The position numbers were made by a program, and so were the translations under genes. A model generated the notes under the pieces. The model saw nothing but the letters and a program-made list of their open reading frames with translations, ran no database searches and was not told where the DNA came from. A stretch of DNA of 64,000 nt from Leptospira langatensis (GTDB lineage Bacteria > Spirochaetota > Leptospiria > Leptospirales > Leptospiraceae): positions 62,001-126,000 of the forward strand of contig NZ_RQER01000005.1 in NCBI RefSeq assembly GCF_004770615.1. Reading direction: 5' to 3'. Of this stretch, positions 15,989-25,833 are shown piece after piece (positions within the stretch are counted from its first letter, which is position 1; each line of letters starts with the position of its first letter).

Positions 15989-18973
15989 TTACTTTTCTCT
16001 TAATCCGAGTTTGTTTGCAATTCCGATTAGGATCGCAATTGCATCTTCGAACTCGAATTGTTCGATCTTTGCGCCTAGTTTTTTCAGTTCTTGTGGATCT
16101 GTTTGAGACCGGACCAAACGGAAAAATTCCTCCAGATGCTCTTCTTCGATCGCACCTCTTTTGAAAGAATCGGAAAGGGATTGGAACAGGACACTGGCTC
16201 GATCAGGATCCCATTCTAATCCGTTGTTTAAATGGGAATCTTCTACTTCTGTCTTTTCCAGATTGGAGGAATATCCTAAGACCCTTCCGATCTCGGATAT
16301 CATTTGGTTGAGTTCGACCGGTTTTGCGATGAATCCGTCCATACCGGCTTCTAAGGCTAAGTTCTTATCCTCTTCGAAAACGCTAGCAGTAAGTGCTAGG
16401 ATGGGAATCCTATGGATATTTTCCTGGATCTCATGCATTCGGATCACTTTGGTTGCCTGTCTTCCGTCCAAGCCCGGCATCTGCACATCCATAAGTACTA
16501 GATCGAAGGTCTCCGCTTCTACTTTTTTGACCGCATCTTCTCCGTTATACGCTACAGCGACGGTATGCCCTTGGTTCTTCAGAAGAAGTCCGACTAATTC
16601 TGTATTCTTCTCGATATCGTCCACAACCAGGATCCTCAGGGAAGGTAGACTTACATTGCCTTGAGAGGAAGCCTCTACTTTATGATTTCCTAATTCTAAA
16701 GGAAGAAGCACATGAAAGGTACTTCCTTTCCCCAAGACACTTTCTGCCCAGATCTGTCCGCCCATGAGCTCGGTTAACTGTTTGCAGATCGTAGTGCCAA
16801 GCCCGGTACCTCCGAATCGTCTCGTGGTGGAAATATCGGCTTGAGTGAATGGCTCGAAGATCTTCTCCAATCGATCTGCACGGATCCCGATCCCGGTATC
16901 CTGGACTGCAAAATGTAAGGGACCGTTCTCTTTCGATACCTTCAGGGTCACTTTCCCATGATCCGTGAATTTCACAGCGTTTCCGATCAGATTCAATAAG
17001 ATCTGTCTGATCCGAAGCGAGTCGCCTAGATAGAATTCGGAGAGCTCCGGAGCTTGTACTACTTCGAATTCCAGATTCTTCTTTCTGGCACTAATGCCCA
17101 ATGTGGATTTTAGTTCTGCGATCAATTTGAAAAGGGAGAAGTCCAGGTTCTCCAATTCCACCGCGCCCTTTTCCAATTTGGCGGTATTTAGAATATCATT
17201 CAAAAGTCTTAATAGAGATTTTGCGGATGCCTTGACCGTTTCGAGATGGACTCTTTGTCCCTTCTCCAGATCTTCCGAAAGAAGTACTTCGGTGAAACCT
17301 AGAATGGAATTCATAGGAGTACGGATCTCATGACTCATATTCGCTAAGAAAGAAGTCTTGGTGATCGCGGCCAGTTCCGCTTTTTCCTTTGCAGCACGAA
17401 GAGCCTCTTCTATATTTCTGCGCTCCGTAATGTCCAGAATGACACCGTCTAAGAAGAGAACCTCACCGTTGCCTCCGTATACTCCGCAGCCGTTCCCCCA
17501 AAGCCAACGAATATCGCCGCTCTTATGTACGATCCTATATTCCAAGGTAAAGGCTCTTCTCTCGAAGATAGCGGCTTCCACTTCTTGCTCTACTTTTTTC
17601 AGATCTTCCGGAAGGATAATGTCTTTGAAGGAGCGTGCCGGTTCCATTCTTGCGAAATCGGATGCGGGATAACCTGTGATCGACTCGGAAGCGTCACTCA
17701 TGAACAAGATCTTCCAGTCTTTTCCGGGAAGGCAGCGATAAGTAATTCCCGGGATATTTTCGATCATAGAACGGACTTGCTGCTCGCTTTGTTTGAGTGC
17801 GGACTCGATCATCTTTCTTTCGCTGATATCCGTCACGAAACCCACGAAAAGATCTTCACCGGATAACCTTGCATGGCCGATCGCAAGACGTATCGGGAAA
17901 TCGGATCCGTCTTTTCGAATGCCGATCACTTCCTTACTCGAACCTACGATCCTCGCAAACCCTGCACTGAGAGAATACTTGGAATTAGGTTTCTTAGAGG
18001 AATAATACGGATCGGGCATGAGTTCCCGGATATGCTTGCCGAGTACTTCCGATCTTTCGTAGCCAAAGATGAGCTCTGCAGAAGGATTGAAGTCACTGAT
18101 CCTTCCTTGAGAATCGAGGATCATGACCCCGTCGATCGCGGTAGTGATGATCGTTCTCAATCTGGATTCGCTGGCTCTAAGATTTTGGACTAGGACCCTA
18201 TACCTCAGGAACCAGTTTACTGCAAAGGAGAATAACGTAAAAACGATCGTAGTCAGAGTGATCGCAAGAGCGAGAAAAGTAGGATCGTTAAACTGTGTAT
18301 TCAGGTCCGTCTCCGGGGTCCCGATAAATCTGGAGGAAACCATTCCTGTATAATGCATTCCTGATATTGCCAAACCCATGGTACAGGCGGCGATGACGGA
18401 AAGTCTCTGAGAGCTCAATTTGAATTCTGCGAGCCCGAATCTTACCCAAAGAGAAACGATCGCTAGAATGATCGCCACTATAATGGATAAGGAGAAGAAC
18501 CAAGGATCGTATCTAAGTGCGGCTGACATTTGCATAGCCGCCATCCCAGTGTAATGCATGGTCCCGATCCCGGCACCTACAAGAATCCCGCCTAACACTA
18601 ATTCTGTGACAGAGATCCTGGGTCGATTCACGAAGGAAAGTGCGACTACGGATGCAAGAAGGCTAGGGAACATGGAAAGGATCGTAAGAGTCTTATCATA
18701 TTTCACCGTAGTGCAAAGGGAGAAGGAAAGCATTCCCACGAAATGCATGGCCCAAACCCCGCAACCCAAGGCAAGACTTCCCGCAGCAAGTACCAGATAT
18801 TTGGTGAGAGGAGGAGAGAATTCGGGAACGGTTTGGCTTACGATCTGCAATGCGATATAGGAGGCAAAGATCGCGATGAGTATGGAGAGTACTACTAGCC
18901 AAGGATTATACGTTTCAATTAATAAGGGAGAGTTCGGATCGAATGTAAAAAGGCTACGCAAAGATAGGAACAT
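15989..18973 (-). CDS. MHYT-domain hybrid sensor histidine kinase
   Basis: This 994-residue protein begins with a multi-pass MHYT sensor. Three repeats, WAMHFVGM, TMHYTGM and GMHYTGM, lie in about the first 220 residues, and this motif is thought to bind metal and sense gases or redox state. Two PAS domains follow (about 270-530). Next come a HisKA dimerisation domain with MSHEIRTP, a HATPase domain with DTGIGI and GGTGLGTTI motifs, and a receiver domain with LVLMDVQMPGLDG. A short helical C-terminal tail follows and may be Hpt-like, but no phosphoacceptor His motif is clear. It is five bases after the upstream kinase and six before the HD-GYP regulator. Confidence 0.95.
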   Translation of the reverse strand: MFLSLRSLFTFDPNSPLLIETYNPWLVVLSILIAIFASYIALQIVSQTVPEFSPPLTKYLVLAAGSLALGCGVWAMHFVGMLSFSLCTTVKYDKTLTILSMFPSLLASVVALSFVNRPRISVTELVLGGILVGAGIGTMHYTGMAAMQMSAALRYDPWFFSLSIIVAIILAIVSLWVRFGLAEFKLSSQRLSVIAACTMGLAISGMHYTGMVSSRFIGTPETDLNTQFNDPTFLALAITLTTIVFTLFSFAVNWFLRYRVLVQNLRASESRLRTIITTAIDGVMILDSQGRISDFNPSAELIFGYERSEVLGKHIRELMPDPYYSSKKPNSKYSLSAGFARIVGSSKEVIGIRKDGSDFPIRLAIGHARLSGEDLFVGFVTDISERKMIESALKQSEQQVRSMIENIPGITYRCLPGKDWKILFMSDASESITGYPASDFARMEPARSFKDIILPEDLKKVEQEVEAAIFERRAFTLEYRIVHKSGDIRWLWGNGCGVYGGNGEVLFLDGVILDITERRNIEEALRAAKEKAELAAITKTSFLANMSHEIRTPMNSILGFTEVLLSEDLEKGQRVHLETVKASAKSLLRLLNDILNTAKLEKGAVELENLDFSLFKLIAELKSTLGISARKKNLEFEVVQAPELSEFYLGDSLRIRQILLNLIGNAVKFTDHGKVTLKVSKENGPLHFAVQDTGIGIRADRLEKIFEPFTQADISTTRRFGGTGLGTTICKQLTELMGGQIWAESVLGKGSTFHVLLPLELGNHKVEASSQGNVSLPSLRILVVDDIEKNTELVGLLLKNQGHTVAVAYNGEDAVKKVEAETFDLVLMDVQMPGLDGRQATKVIRMHEIQENIHRIPILALTASVFEEDKNLALEAGMDGFIAKPVELNQMISEIGRVLGYSSNLEKTEVEDSHLNNGLEWDPDRASVLFQSLSDSFKRGAIEEEHLEEFFRLVRSQTDPQELKKLGAKIEQFEFEDAIAILIGIANKLGLREK

Positions 18974-18978
18974 TCGGT

Positions 18979-21495
18979 CTATACCTCGAAGGGCAACCCC
19001 ACATAAAAGATTGTATTTCCGGGAGAAGACTCGAACCAGATCCTTCCTTGGTGTTTCTCTACGATCCGTTTCGCGATGTCTAATCCGAGTCCGGATCCTT
19101 CTCCCAATGGTTTGGTTGTGAAGAATGCCTCGAATACTTGGTCTGCTACATTCGGAGGAATACCGGGTCCATTGTCCCGAATAGAAACGAGCACTTCTTT
19201 TCCTTGTAGGGAAGCGTCAATGTTCAAATTTCCCTTATAGTCCATAGCCTGGACCGAGTTCATAATCAAATTGGTCCATAGATGCATGAGATCGTCCGGA
19301 AATCCCAGGAATTCGGGAATAGAATCCAGGTTTGTGGAAACTTCTACGCCATGTTTAAACAAATTTTGGTATAAGGTCAGAACGGTATCTACATTCTCCT
19401 TTAAGGAGAATTTCCTTTTCTTATGGGACGATTCAAAGTGAGCAAAGCTACGGAGAGCGTAAACGATCTTCGAGGATCTCTCGACTGCGGTCTTGATCGT
19501 GTCGACGCATTGCTCGGGGCCGAGCAGATCCAGGAAGAAAGGAAGAAGCTCCCGAGTATTCGAATTATTTAATATAAGAAGGAACTCCTTCCAGCCGGAA
19601 GAGATCCCGTAGTCTACGAAAAATTCCGCAGTCTCGTCCGGGGAAAGGATATTTTCCGATCTCATTTCTTCTTTCAAGGAGGAGAGGGTCTTTCTTCTTT
19701 CCAGACCGATCAATACTTCCTTGGAAGAGATCCCTTTCTGGATCAACTTTCCGAATAGATCCCATTCTTGATCGGATAATAGGGAAAGTTTAGGAAGTAA
19801 GGAACGCAAATCGTTCTTCACTCTATGCAAATAAGAAAGTATATTGAAACCTGCGGCTTGGATGGCTCCGATCGGGTTATTGATCTCGTGAGCGATCCCG
19901 GCGGCCAATTGTCCCAGGTCCGCTAGTTTGGAAGCCTGGATCAGTTTTGCCTGAGTGCGTTTCACGCTTTGGATGGCTTCTTCCAGATCGGCTTTTTGGG
20001 TCTCGATGATCGAATTCTTGGCGAGGATCTCTTCATTCACTCTTTTTAATGTATCGATCCGGATCTCCGCTTCTTCCAAACCGGTGGTATCCGTTCCCGT
20101 AGAGATCACATACTGTAGATTGCCGGCCTTATCCCGTACTTCCTTATGCTCCCAGGCGGTATGACGCGCTTTTCCCTCTTTGGTCTTTAAGAGGATGCTC
20201 GTCCTGTTCGGGAAATGTTTCTTAGCGAAGCGACTCTCGAAAACTCTCGCGACCCTGGCTTTGTCTTTCGGATGGATCACTGCCTCCCAAAAGACTTTTC
20301 CTTCCAACTCCATGAGATCGAAGCCGGTGATCTGCAAGCAGGCTTTGTTCAGGAGAATGAGTTTACCTTCTCCATCAAGAACTAGGAATAGAATACTCGT
20401 CGAATCCAAGATGGTCTGTAAGACGTCTCTTCTCTCTGAAAGTTTTCTCTCGGAAATCGCTCTTTGGGTCACATCCCTTAGGGCGATGATCTTAAAATGG
20501 GAACCGTCCTCGTCCAAAAAACGAATTAAGATATCGTAATACTTACTGCCGGTTCTCCATTCGCTGCCCGATCTTCCGCTCAGGGAACATTCGTCCAGAA
20601 TAGAAGAAAGCTCCGGTAGGAACTCCGATAATTTTGTGTCGCCTCTGAGTCTCGCGGTGCCAAGAAGATTTAAAGCAGCAACATTACAATCCAAGAGGAA
20701 CCCATCCGGATTCAAGACGAATACTGCGTCTTGGATCCATTCGAAGACCTGGTTCCTGGCCATAGGGATGAGGTCTAAAATCCTAAAATAATAAAGTCCA
20801 TACATCCAAACCAAGAGAGCGAAGCTCGCAGCAAGCGGAAAGATGTCTAACTTAGGATGCACGAAGGGAATGAAGCCGCCAACAGTCATGATCTGGCTTC
20901 CGAACGGAATGGAAAGGCCGATCAGAAATACAAGACTCCGTACCCTGTGAAAAGCCCTTTGGCTCCAAACCCCGTATGCGAGTACCAAGATACAAAAGAA
21001 GAAGGTGCCAAGAAAATTTACTACGAATACATCCATCCAGGGACCGTACTCGTAGATCAGTGCTAGCCAAGGAGCGGAGTTATCGAAACGAATAGAAGGG
21101 CGGATCCATTCCTTTTTCCCAAACCAGACCACGGATTCGGTAATGATAGGAAGGATGGAAAAAATAAAGACGCTGCCTGTGCAAATGAACTTGCTCAGAT
21201 TCGCTACTCGAAAGCAGAGAAACGGAAGAGAAGCAATCAAAAGATCGCAGCCTATGAATTGGAAGTCGTCCCAGAAAATAATGGACTTAGGTTGTGTGCT
21301 TACGATCTCGAAAAAATAGCCGAAGCTATAGAGAGTCATCCCGATGGAGACGAATAAGAACTCTATAGAACCGGGAGTCTTTCGATTCTTGAATGCGAGT
21401 CTGACGGTGATGATCGAAAGAATGAAACTGAATAGGGGAAGGATCGCATATGGAGTCCATCTGAACCAAGAGAGAGACTGGACTTCCGGAGCCAT
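18979..21495 (-). CDS. 7TM/PAS sensor histidine kinase
   Basis: The 838-residue kinase has an N-terminal seven-helix membrane region (about residues 10-235) of the histidine-kinase N-terminal 7TM type. PAS domains follow. The HisKA box reads AAGIAHEINNPIGA, and the C-terminal HATPase has NGPGIPP and GEGSGLGLDI. There is a long insertion between the H-box and the catalytic domain, so the dimerisation domain is extended. No receiver domain is present, so it must phosphorylate another protein of the operon. The region before its ATG contains a near-perfect palindrome and no clear ribosome binding site. Confidence 0.93.
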   Translation of the reverse strand: MAPEVQSLSWFRWTPYAILPLFSFILSIITVRLAFKNRKTPGSIEFLFVSIGMTLYSFGYFFEIVSTQPKSIIFWDDFQFIGCDLLIASLPFLCFRVANLSKFICTGSVFIFSILPIITESVVWFGKKEWIRPSIRFDNSAPWLALIYEYGPWMDVFVVNFLGTFFFCILVLAYGVWSQRAFHRVRSLVFLIGLSIPFGSQIMTVGGFIPFVHPKLDIFPLAASFALLVWMYGLYYFRILDLIPMARNQVFEWIQDAVFVLNPDGFLLDCNVAALNLLGTARLRGDTKLSEFLPELSSILDECSLSGRSGSEWRTGSKYYDILIRFLDEDGSHFKIIALRDVTQRAISERKLSERRDVLQTILDSTSILFLVLDGEGKLILLNKACLQITGFDLMELEGKVFWEAVIHPKDKARVARVFESRFAKKHFPNRTSILLKTKEGKARHTAWEHKEVRDKAGNLQYVISTGTDTTGLEEAEIRIDTLKRVNEEILAKNSIIETQKADLEEAIQSVKRTQAKLIQASKLADLGQLAAGIAHEINNPIGAIQAAGFNILSYLHRVKNDLRSLLPKLSLLSDQEWDLFGKLIQKGISSKEVLIGLERRKTLSSLKEEMRSENILSPDETAEFFVDYGISSGWKEFLLILNNSNTRELLPFFLDLLGPEQCVDTIKTAVERSSKIVYALRSFAHFESSHKKRKFSLKENVDTVLTLYQNLFKHGVEVSTNLDSIPEFLGFPDDLMHLWTNLIMNSVQAMDYKGNLNIDASLQGKEVLVSIRDNGPGIPPNVADQVFEAFFTTKPLGEGSGLGLDIAKRIVEKHQGRIWFESSPGNTIFYVGLPFEV

Positions 21496-21505
21496 GCGAC
21501 AATTT

Positions 21506-21529
21506 TTGAAAGCGAGCGCTCGCGCTCAA
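21506..21529. promoter_or_regulatory. Near-perfect 24-base palindrome upstream of the 7TM kinase start
   Basis: The 12-base core GCGAGCGCTCGC at 21512-21523 is a perfect palindrome and is extended by TTGA/TCAA to 24 bases. It lies 11 bases before the kinase ATG at 21495, where a ribosome binding site would normally be, and 27 bases after the preceding gene's stop. It could be an operator or an mRNA hairpin controlling translation. Confidence 0.45.
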
Positions 21530-21556
21530 GGAAATAAAAAATCTACTGGAGCGTGA

Positions 21557-24025
21557 TCAACTGGCGATCGCTTCCTGCTTGGTTCCACCGATCGTAAAAT
21601 AGAATGACGCACCTTCGCCCAATTTGCCTTCAGCCCAAACGGAGCCCTTGTACCTAGTGACGATCCGATGAACGATCGCAAGACCGACCCCGGTTCCCTC
21701 AAACTCGTCTTGTCTATGCAATCTTTGGAATACACCGAAAAGACGATTATAATATTTCATATCGAAGCCGGCACCGTTATCCTTCACGAAGAAGGTCCTA
21801 CCTTTCTCGGTTTGAGTGACGCCCACTTCGACTACTGGATTTTCCTTCTTAGAAGAATACTTCACCGCATTGGAGATCAGGTTCTGGAAAACATAGGACA
21901 TCAGATCCTTGTCGGAAGTTACTTTGGCCAGAGGATGGATGATGATCTCCGTCTTGTTCTGTATTTGGTCCTTGATCTGGTTTGCGACAGATTCTGCCAC
22001 TTCGGTCAGATCGAAGGTGGAATCCTTGAGCTCCTTTCTGCCTACTCTGGAGAATTCAAGTAGGTTATCGATGAGGTTCTCCATTCTCCGAGTGGATTCG
22101 ATGAGAACGTTCAAGAAACGGATCCCATCCTTATCCATTACGGAACTGTAATCTTCGATCAGCATTTGCGTATAGCCTTGGATGGCGCGAAGGGGAGCTC
22201 TTAGATCATGTGAAACTGAATAGGAGAATGCTTCTAACTCTGCATTCGCAAATTCCAACTGGAAGTTTTTCTGTTCGATGGACTCCATGATCTTCTTGCG
22301 ATCTGCGGCCATGGAGAGAAGGGATTTTACTCGAGTGATCAATTCTTCCGGATGGAAAGGCTTGAATAGATATTCGTCTGCTTTTGCTTCCCAGCCTTGC
22401 AGCATGGCTTCTCTATGAGTTAAGGCGGTAAGAAGGATCACGATCGTCTTGGCGGCTTCCGGATCGGATTTGATCATCTTACAAAGTTCGATCCCATCCG
22501 TCTCAGGCATCATCACATCCGAGAGAACTAGATCCGGTCCCCAAGAAAGAACATGGTTCATTCCCTCCTTGCCGTTCTTAGCAAGCTTCACGCGGGCAAA
22601 GGGACTCAGGAGAGAAGAAATGAATCGAGCCAGATCCTCGTTGTCTTCGCATACTAGGACTTTTGGGAGATCGGAATCTTCTTCCGAGAGAGCTTCTTCT
22701 TGGTTGGATTCGGAAGAATAGAACTTGGGGGAATAAGAAACAAATTTGCTTCCGGCTAACTCTTTGTCGTTGGGAGAAGATTCTATCAATTCAGCGGGAA
22801 CTTCGATAGTGAAAGTGCTACCGACTCCTAACGTGCTCTCGACAGAAACTTGGCCGCCCAAGAGCTCGGAGAATTCTTTCACCATAGCAAGACCAAGACC
22901 GGTGCCTCCATATTTCCTGGTAGAAGAGCCTTCTACTTGCTGGAATTTCTGGAACAATTTACCGAGATCATTCTCTGCGATCCCGATCCCGGAGTCTTTT
23001 ACGCTCAATTTCAAGAAGCCTTTTTCCCAGGAAAGACGGACAAAGATATTTCCTTCCTTAGGAGTGAATTTCAATGCGTTGGACAGCAGATTGAACAGGA
23101 TCCTTTCAAAAAGATAGCGATCCATAGAAAGAGAAGGATTCGAAGCGATCAGATCGCACTCTATATGGATCTGCTTCTCGGAAGCGACAGGCTCGAAATC
23201 CCTTAAGATAGTGCGAACAAGGTTGCAGACCGGAACGGATTCCTTTTCGACCTTCATCTTCCCTGCTTCAAATTTAGAAAAATCTAATAAACTATTCACT
23301 AATTGAAGAAGGCGGATAGAATTGTTGTGTACGATATGGAGTTTTTGTGTCTGTTCCGGTTTTAGGTTAGAGGTCTTTTCCGAAAGAAGAAGGGACTCCA
23401 AAGGGGCAAGGATCAGAGTGAGAGGGGTCCTTAGTTCGTGAGAGACGTTGGCAAAAAATTCATTCTTGATCGTTTCTGCCTCGCGAAGCTTCTTATTGCT
23501 TTCCTGCAATTCGAGAGAGCGACGAACAATCTCTGATTCCATCTGAGTTGTGCGTGATTGCAGTTCTTCAGTGATCTTGCTAAGCTCGGTACCCTTTTGC
23601 TTGAGTTGAACAAACTCGGTCACATCTTCTACTTTATGAATGATATAAGTAACTTGGCCTTTCGCATCCAAAAGAGGGGAATTGACCGGGCTCCAATATT
23701 TCTCTCGAAAACCGCCGCCCTCCGAATCAGGAAGTTGGATGGAATATTTTTGGACGGCCATGGTGTCTGGCTGCTTCTTCTCCAAGACGCGTAAGAGAGA
23801 AGTGCGAAGGTTCGCGACCCCGGTCGCATCCGGATCGTTCGGATCATCGGTAAAGACATCGAAGATACCGTTGCCCAAGAGATCCTCTCGTTTTGTAAGA
23901 GTAGCATTCAGATAGGCGTCCGTGACGGCTAAGATTTTGAGTTCCGCTGAGAGAATGAGATAGAGTCCGGGAGAGGATTCGAAAAGAAGACGAAAATCAG
24001 GCTTTGGAGAAGAGGACTGGTCCAT
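21557..24025 (-). CDS. Hybrid histidine kinase with two kinase cores
   Basis: This 822-residue cytoplasmic protein has an N-terminal PAS domain (about 8-125), a coiled coil, and a first HisKA/HATPase core with VSHELRTPLTLI and GGTGLGLAM. A receiver domain with DLVLSDVMMPETDG follows, then a second HisKA/HATPase core with VSHDLRAPLRAI and GTGVGLAIV, of the phytochrome-like HisKA type. No transmembrane segment is seen. The HisKA-REC-HisKA order suggests internal phosphotransfer. It is the first gene of the four-gene signalling cluster on the minus strand, 61 bases before the 7TM kinase gene. Confidence 0.93.
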   Translation of the reverse strand: MDQSSSPKPDFRLLFESSPGLYLILSAELKILAVTDAYLNATLTKREDLLGNGIFDVFTDDPNDPDATGVANLRTSLLRVLEKKQPDTMAVQKYSIQLPDSEGGGFREKYWSPVNSPLLDAKGQVTYIIHKVEDVTEFVQLKQKGTELSKITEELQSRTTQMESEIVRRSLELQESNKKLREAETIKNEFFANVSHELRTPLTLILAPLESLLLSEKTSNLKPEQTQKLHIVHNNSIRLLQLVNSLLDFSKFEAGKMKVEKESVPVCNLVRTILRDFEPVASEKQIHIECDLIASNPSLSMDRYLFERILFNLLSNALKFTPKEGNIFVRLSWEKGFLKLSVKDSGIGIAENDLGKLFQKFQQVEGSSTRKYGGTGLGLAMVKEFSELLGGQVSVESTLGVGSTFTIEVPAELIESSPNDKELAGSKFVSYSPKFYSSESNQEEALSEEDSDLPKVLVCEDNEDLARFISSLLSPFARVKLAKNGKEGMNHVLSWGPDLVLSDVMMPETDGIELCKMIKSDPEAAKTIVILLTALTHREAMLQGWEAKADEYLFKPFHPEELITRVKSLLSMAADRKKIMESIEQKNFQLEFANAELEAFSYSVSHDLRAPLRAIQGYTQMLIEDYSSVMDKDGIRFLNVLIESTRRMENLIDNLLEFSRVGRKELKDSTFDLTEVAESVANQIKDQIQNKTEIIIHPLAKVTSDKDLMSYVFQNLISNAVKYSSKKENPVVEVGVTQTEKGRTFFVKDNGAGFDMKYYNRLFGVFQRLHRQDEFEGTGVGLAIVHRIVTRYKGSVWAEGKLGEGASFYFTIGGTKQEAIAS

Positions 24026-24671
24026 TCTGTACCGGAATTTAGAAGGAAACTAAAGAAACTCCGAAATGCGTAGCGAAATCGGGAATTTCGAAGAACAAAG
24101 CTATCTGGTTTCGAAAAATAATTCAATCAGATTCTGGGTGAAAATAGGAATAGAAACGGCGTAGAAAGTCGGAAAAAGAGTAAGCAAAAGGATGTATTTC
24201 CTCTGCGGGGAAGAGCGGGACCATGGGAAACCGCCGAAAAAGAAGCTGCCTCCGAATATTTTTTGTGCCAGTTCACAAATAATTTCCAAAAATAGAAAGC
24301 GTATCCGCTCAAAAAAGCAAAACCAGATCACATTTTCATTATATACCGTTTTAGGAACTAATCTTCAGTAACGAAGCGAGAAGGATAGTCCTTTTCGCAG
24401 TGCAAAAAAATACAAACCACTTTCAATTTTTCTAATCTTCAAATATATAATTAAGAATCTTTCTCAACGGTTACAAAAGAGCATCCTCTGCTCCTTAAAG
24501 AGTAAATTACGCAAACGAAAGAGAGGCGTAACGTACTTTATTTTCTAGATAAAACCAAAAATGTCAAAATCTCTCCACAAAAGTCAAATCCGCTTGACGT
24601 ATTTTTCTAATATATGATTTTTTTCGCGCCCCATGGGACTCAAGGGGCGAAGCTGCGTACGGGGTGGGGAA
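24026..24671. other. AT-rich gap at the junction with the cassette region
   Basis: These 646 bases separate the minus-strand kinase start from the first plus-strand gene of the AT-rich region. I see no convincing gene. A short inverted repeat, CGCCCC (24627-24632) and GGGGCG (24644-24649), lies 22 bases before the next start. TTGACG at about 24594 may be part of its promoter, but the -10 spacing is poor. No tRNA end, integrase or transposase remnant is visible to explain the change in base composition. Confidence 0.5.
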
Positions 24672-25820
24672 ATGGCGAGAAAAGGACAAATAACTTTTGA
24701 GAAGATAAATTCGATCTTTAAAGCGCTAATCCAGCTAGATTCGGACAAATACGACCTTCGGATCTCAAAATTTGAGTATGAGAAGGTGAAAGATAAACCA
24801 AGCCTGATGAAGGAATTGGTGGGAAATCGGAAATTTGATACATGGGAAACTTTCAAGGCCTCTTTTGTTGAAAATCAGTCGCAATATAATGTAAGTTGGC
24901 GCCAGGCCCAAGGAGGGACTCTTTATTTAGAATCACTCACTCTCACTGAAGACATGGGTTATGAGATGGGTAATAAGCTGATCGATAAATTAGATTCTAA
25001 AGGAGTGGAATACAATATTTACGATTATATTAAGGAATATATCCCGGAAGCCACGAACTACGTTGGAGACAACGGTTACATTGTCCTGAGAGAATTCAGA
25101 GAAGGGTTTAAAGCCGTAGATAAGAAAAATTTCAGCTTTAAATTCAAACAAGGACGTAATAGTTCGATTTTCATTAAAACCACAAACATCTATACCTTTG
25201 TAAATAAAGAAGGATCTCAAGACGAAATATTATTAGGAAACGAGATCCTTTCGGAATTAAAAAGCATTACTGCCTTAGATTCTTTGGAGCACACTCAAAC
25301 GGAAAGAACAGGTGGTAAATATCAGAATTACGACTTTATAGGGTTCAAAAGGGAAACGAATCCTTTCAAAGATCATCTGGAAATCTATACGTTCGAGTTA
25401 AAGCCTTCCAACAAGATCGAATATGTATCCGATGCGATCAGCCAGGCGATCAATTATAAGACGACATCCGACTACGTCTACATAGTGATCCCGATGTTTG
25501 ACACGAGGCTTTTCCACGATGAGGCGAGGTTTGATACCTATTATGAGATCTGCAGGGATAATGGGCTCGGCATCATTACCATCGAAATCGATACCTCTAA
25601 ACATCGCATATTAAGTGTATATGAGGTCTTAAACCCGAAGAAAAATGAGATTAGCGATTATAGCCTCCTAGGAGATATCATGCGCGAGAAGCAAATGGAG
25701 CTTTGTCCGCTTTGCAGACGGGTCGTGATCGGAAACGAAGAGAGAAAGGGATGTGGCTGGCTTTCCGATCGAGACTCAAAGTGTATGAAAAGGGTCTTCG
25801 AAGAACGTTTGACACTATGA
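24672..25820 (+). CDS. Putative PD-(D/E)XK-nuclease-like protein with C-terminal zinc-finger-like motif
   Basis: The ATG at 24672 follows GGGGTGGGGAA, giving 382 residues. I do not recognise a named family. The central region resembles a PD-(D/E)XK nuclease core: Asp221 in YDFIGF, Glu242-Leu-Lys244 in TFELKPSN, and a helix with Gln258 and Tyr262 in SQAINYK. The spacing and hydrophobic strands around these residues fit. At the C-terminus CPLC (345-348) plus Cys361 and Cys371 could bind zinc. The gene is AT-rich and unlike its left neighbours. It is followed 13 bases later by a small membrane-protein gene. A nuclease in a defence-type unit is inferred, and experiments or HHpred would be needed. 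Confidence 0.6.
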   Translation: MARKGQITFEKINSIFKALIQLDSDKYDLRISKFEYEKVKDKPSLMKELVGNRKFDTWETFKASFVENQSQYNVSWRQAQGGTLYLESLTLTEDMGYEMGNKLIDKLDSKGVEYNIYDYIKEYIPEATNYVGDNGYIVLREFREGFKAVDKKNFSFKFKQGRNSSIFIKTTNIYTFVNKEGSQDEILLGNEILSELKSITALDSLEHTQTERTGGKYQNYDFIGFKRETNPFKDHLEIYTFELKPSNKIEYVSDAISQAINYKTTSDYVYIVIPMFDTRLFHDEARFDTYYEICRDNGLGIITIEIDTSKHRILSVYEVLNPKKNEISDYSLLGDIMREKQMELCPLCRRVVIGNEERKGCGWLSDRDSKCMKRVFEERLTL

Positions 25821-25833
25821 TCTTGGGAAACAT

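Noticed and set aside
24400..24671. tRNA gene or insertion-site duplication at the left border of the AT-rich region
   Set aside because: No cloverleaf sequence or flanking direct repeat could be found by eye.
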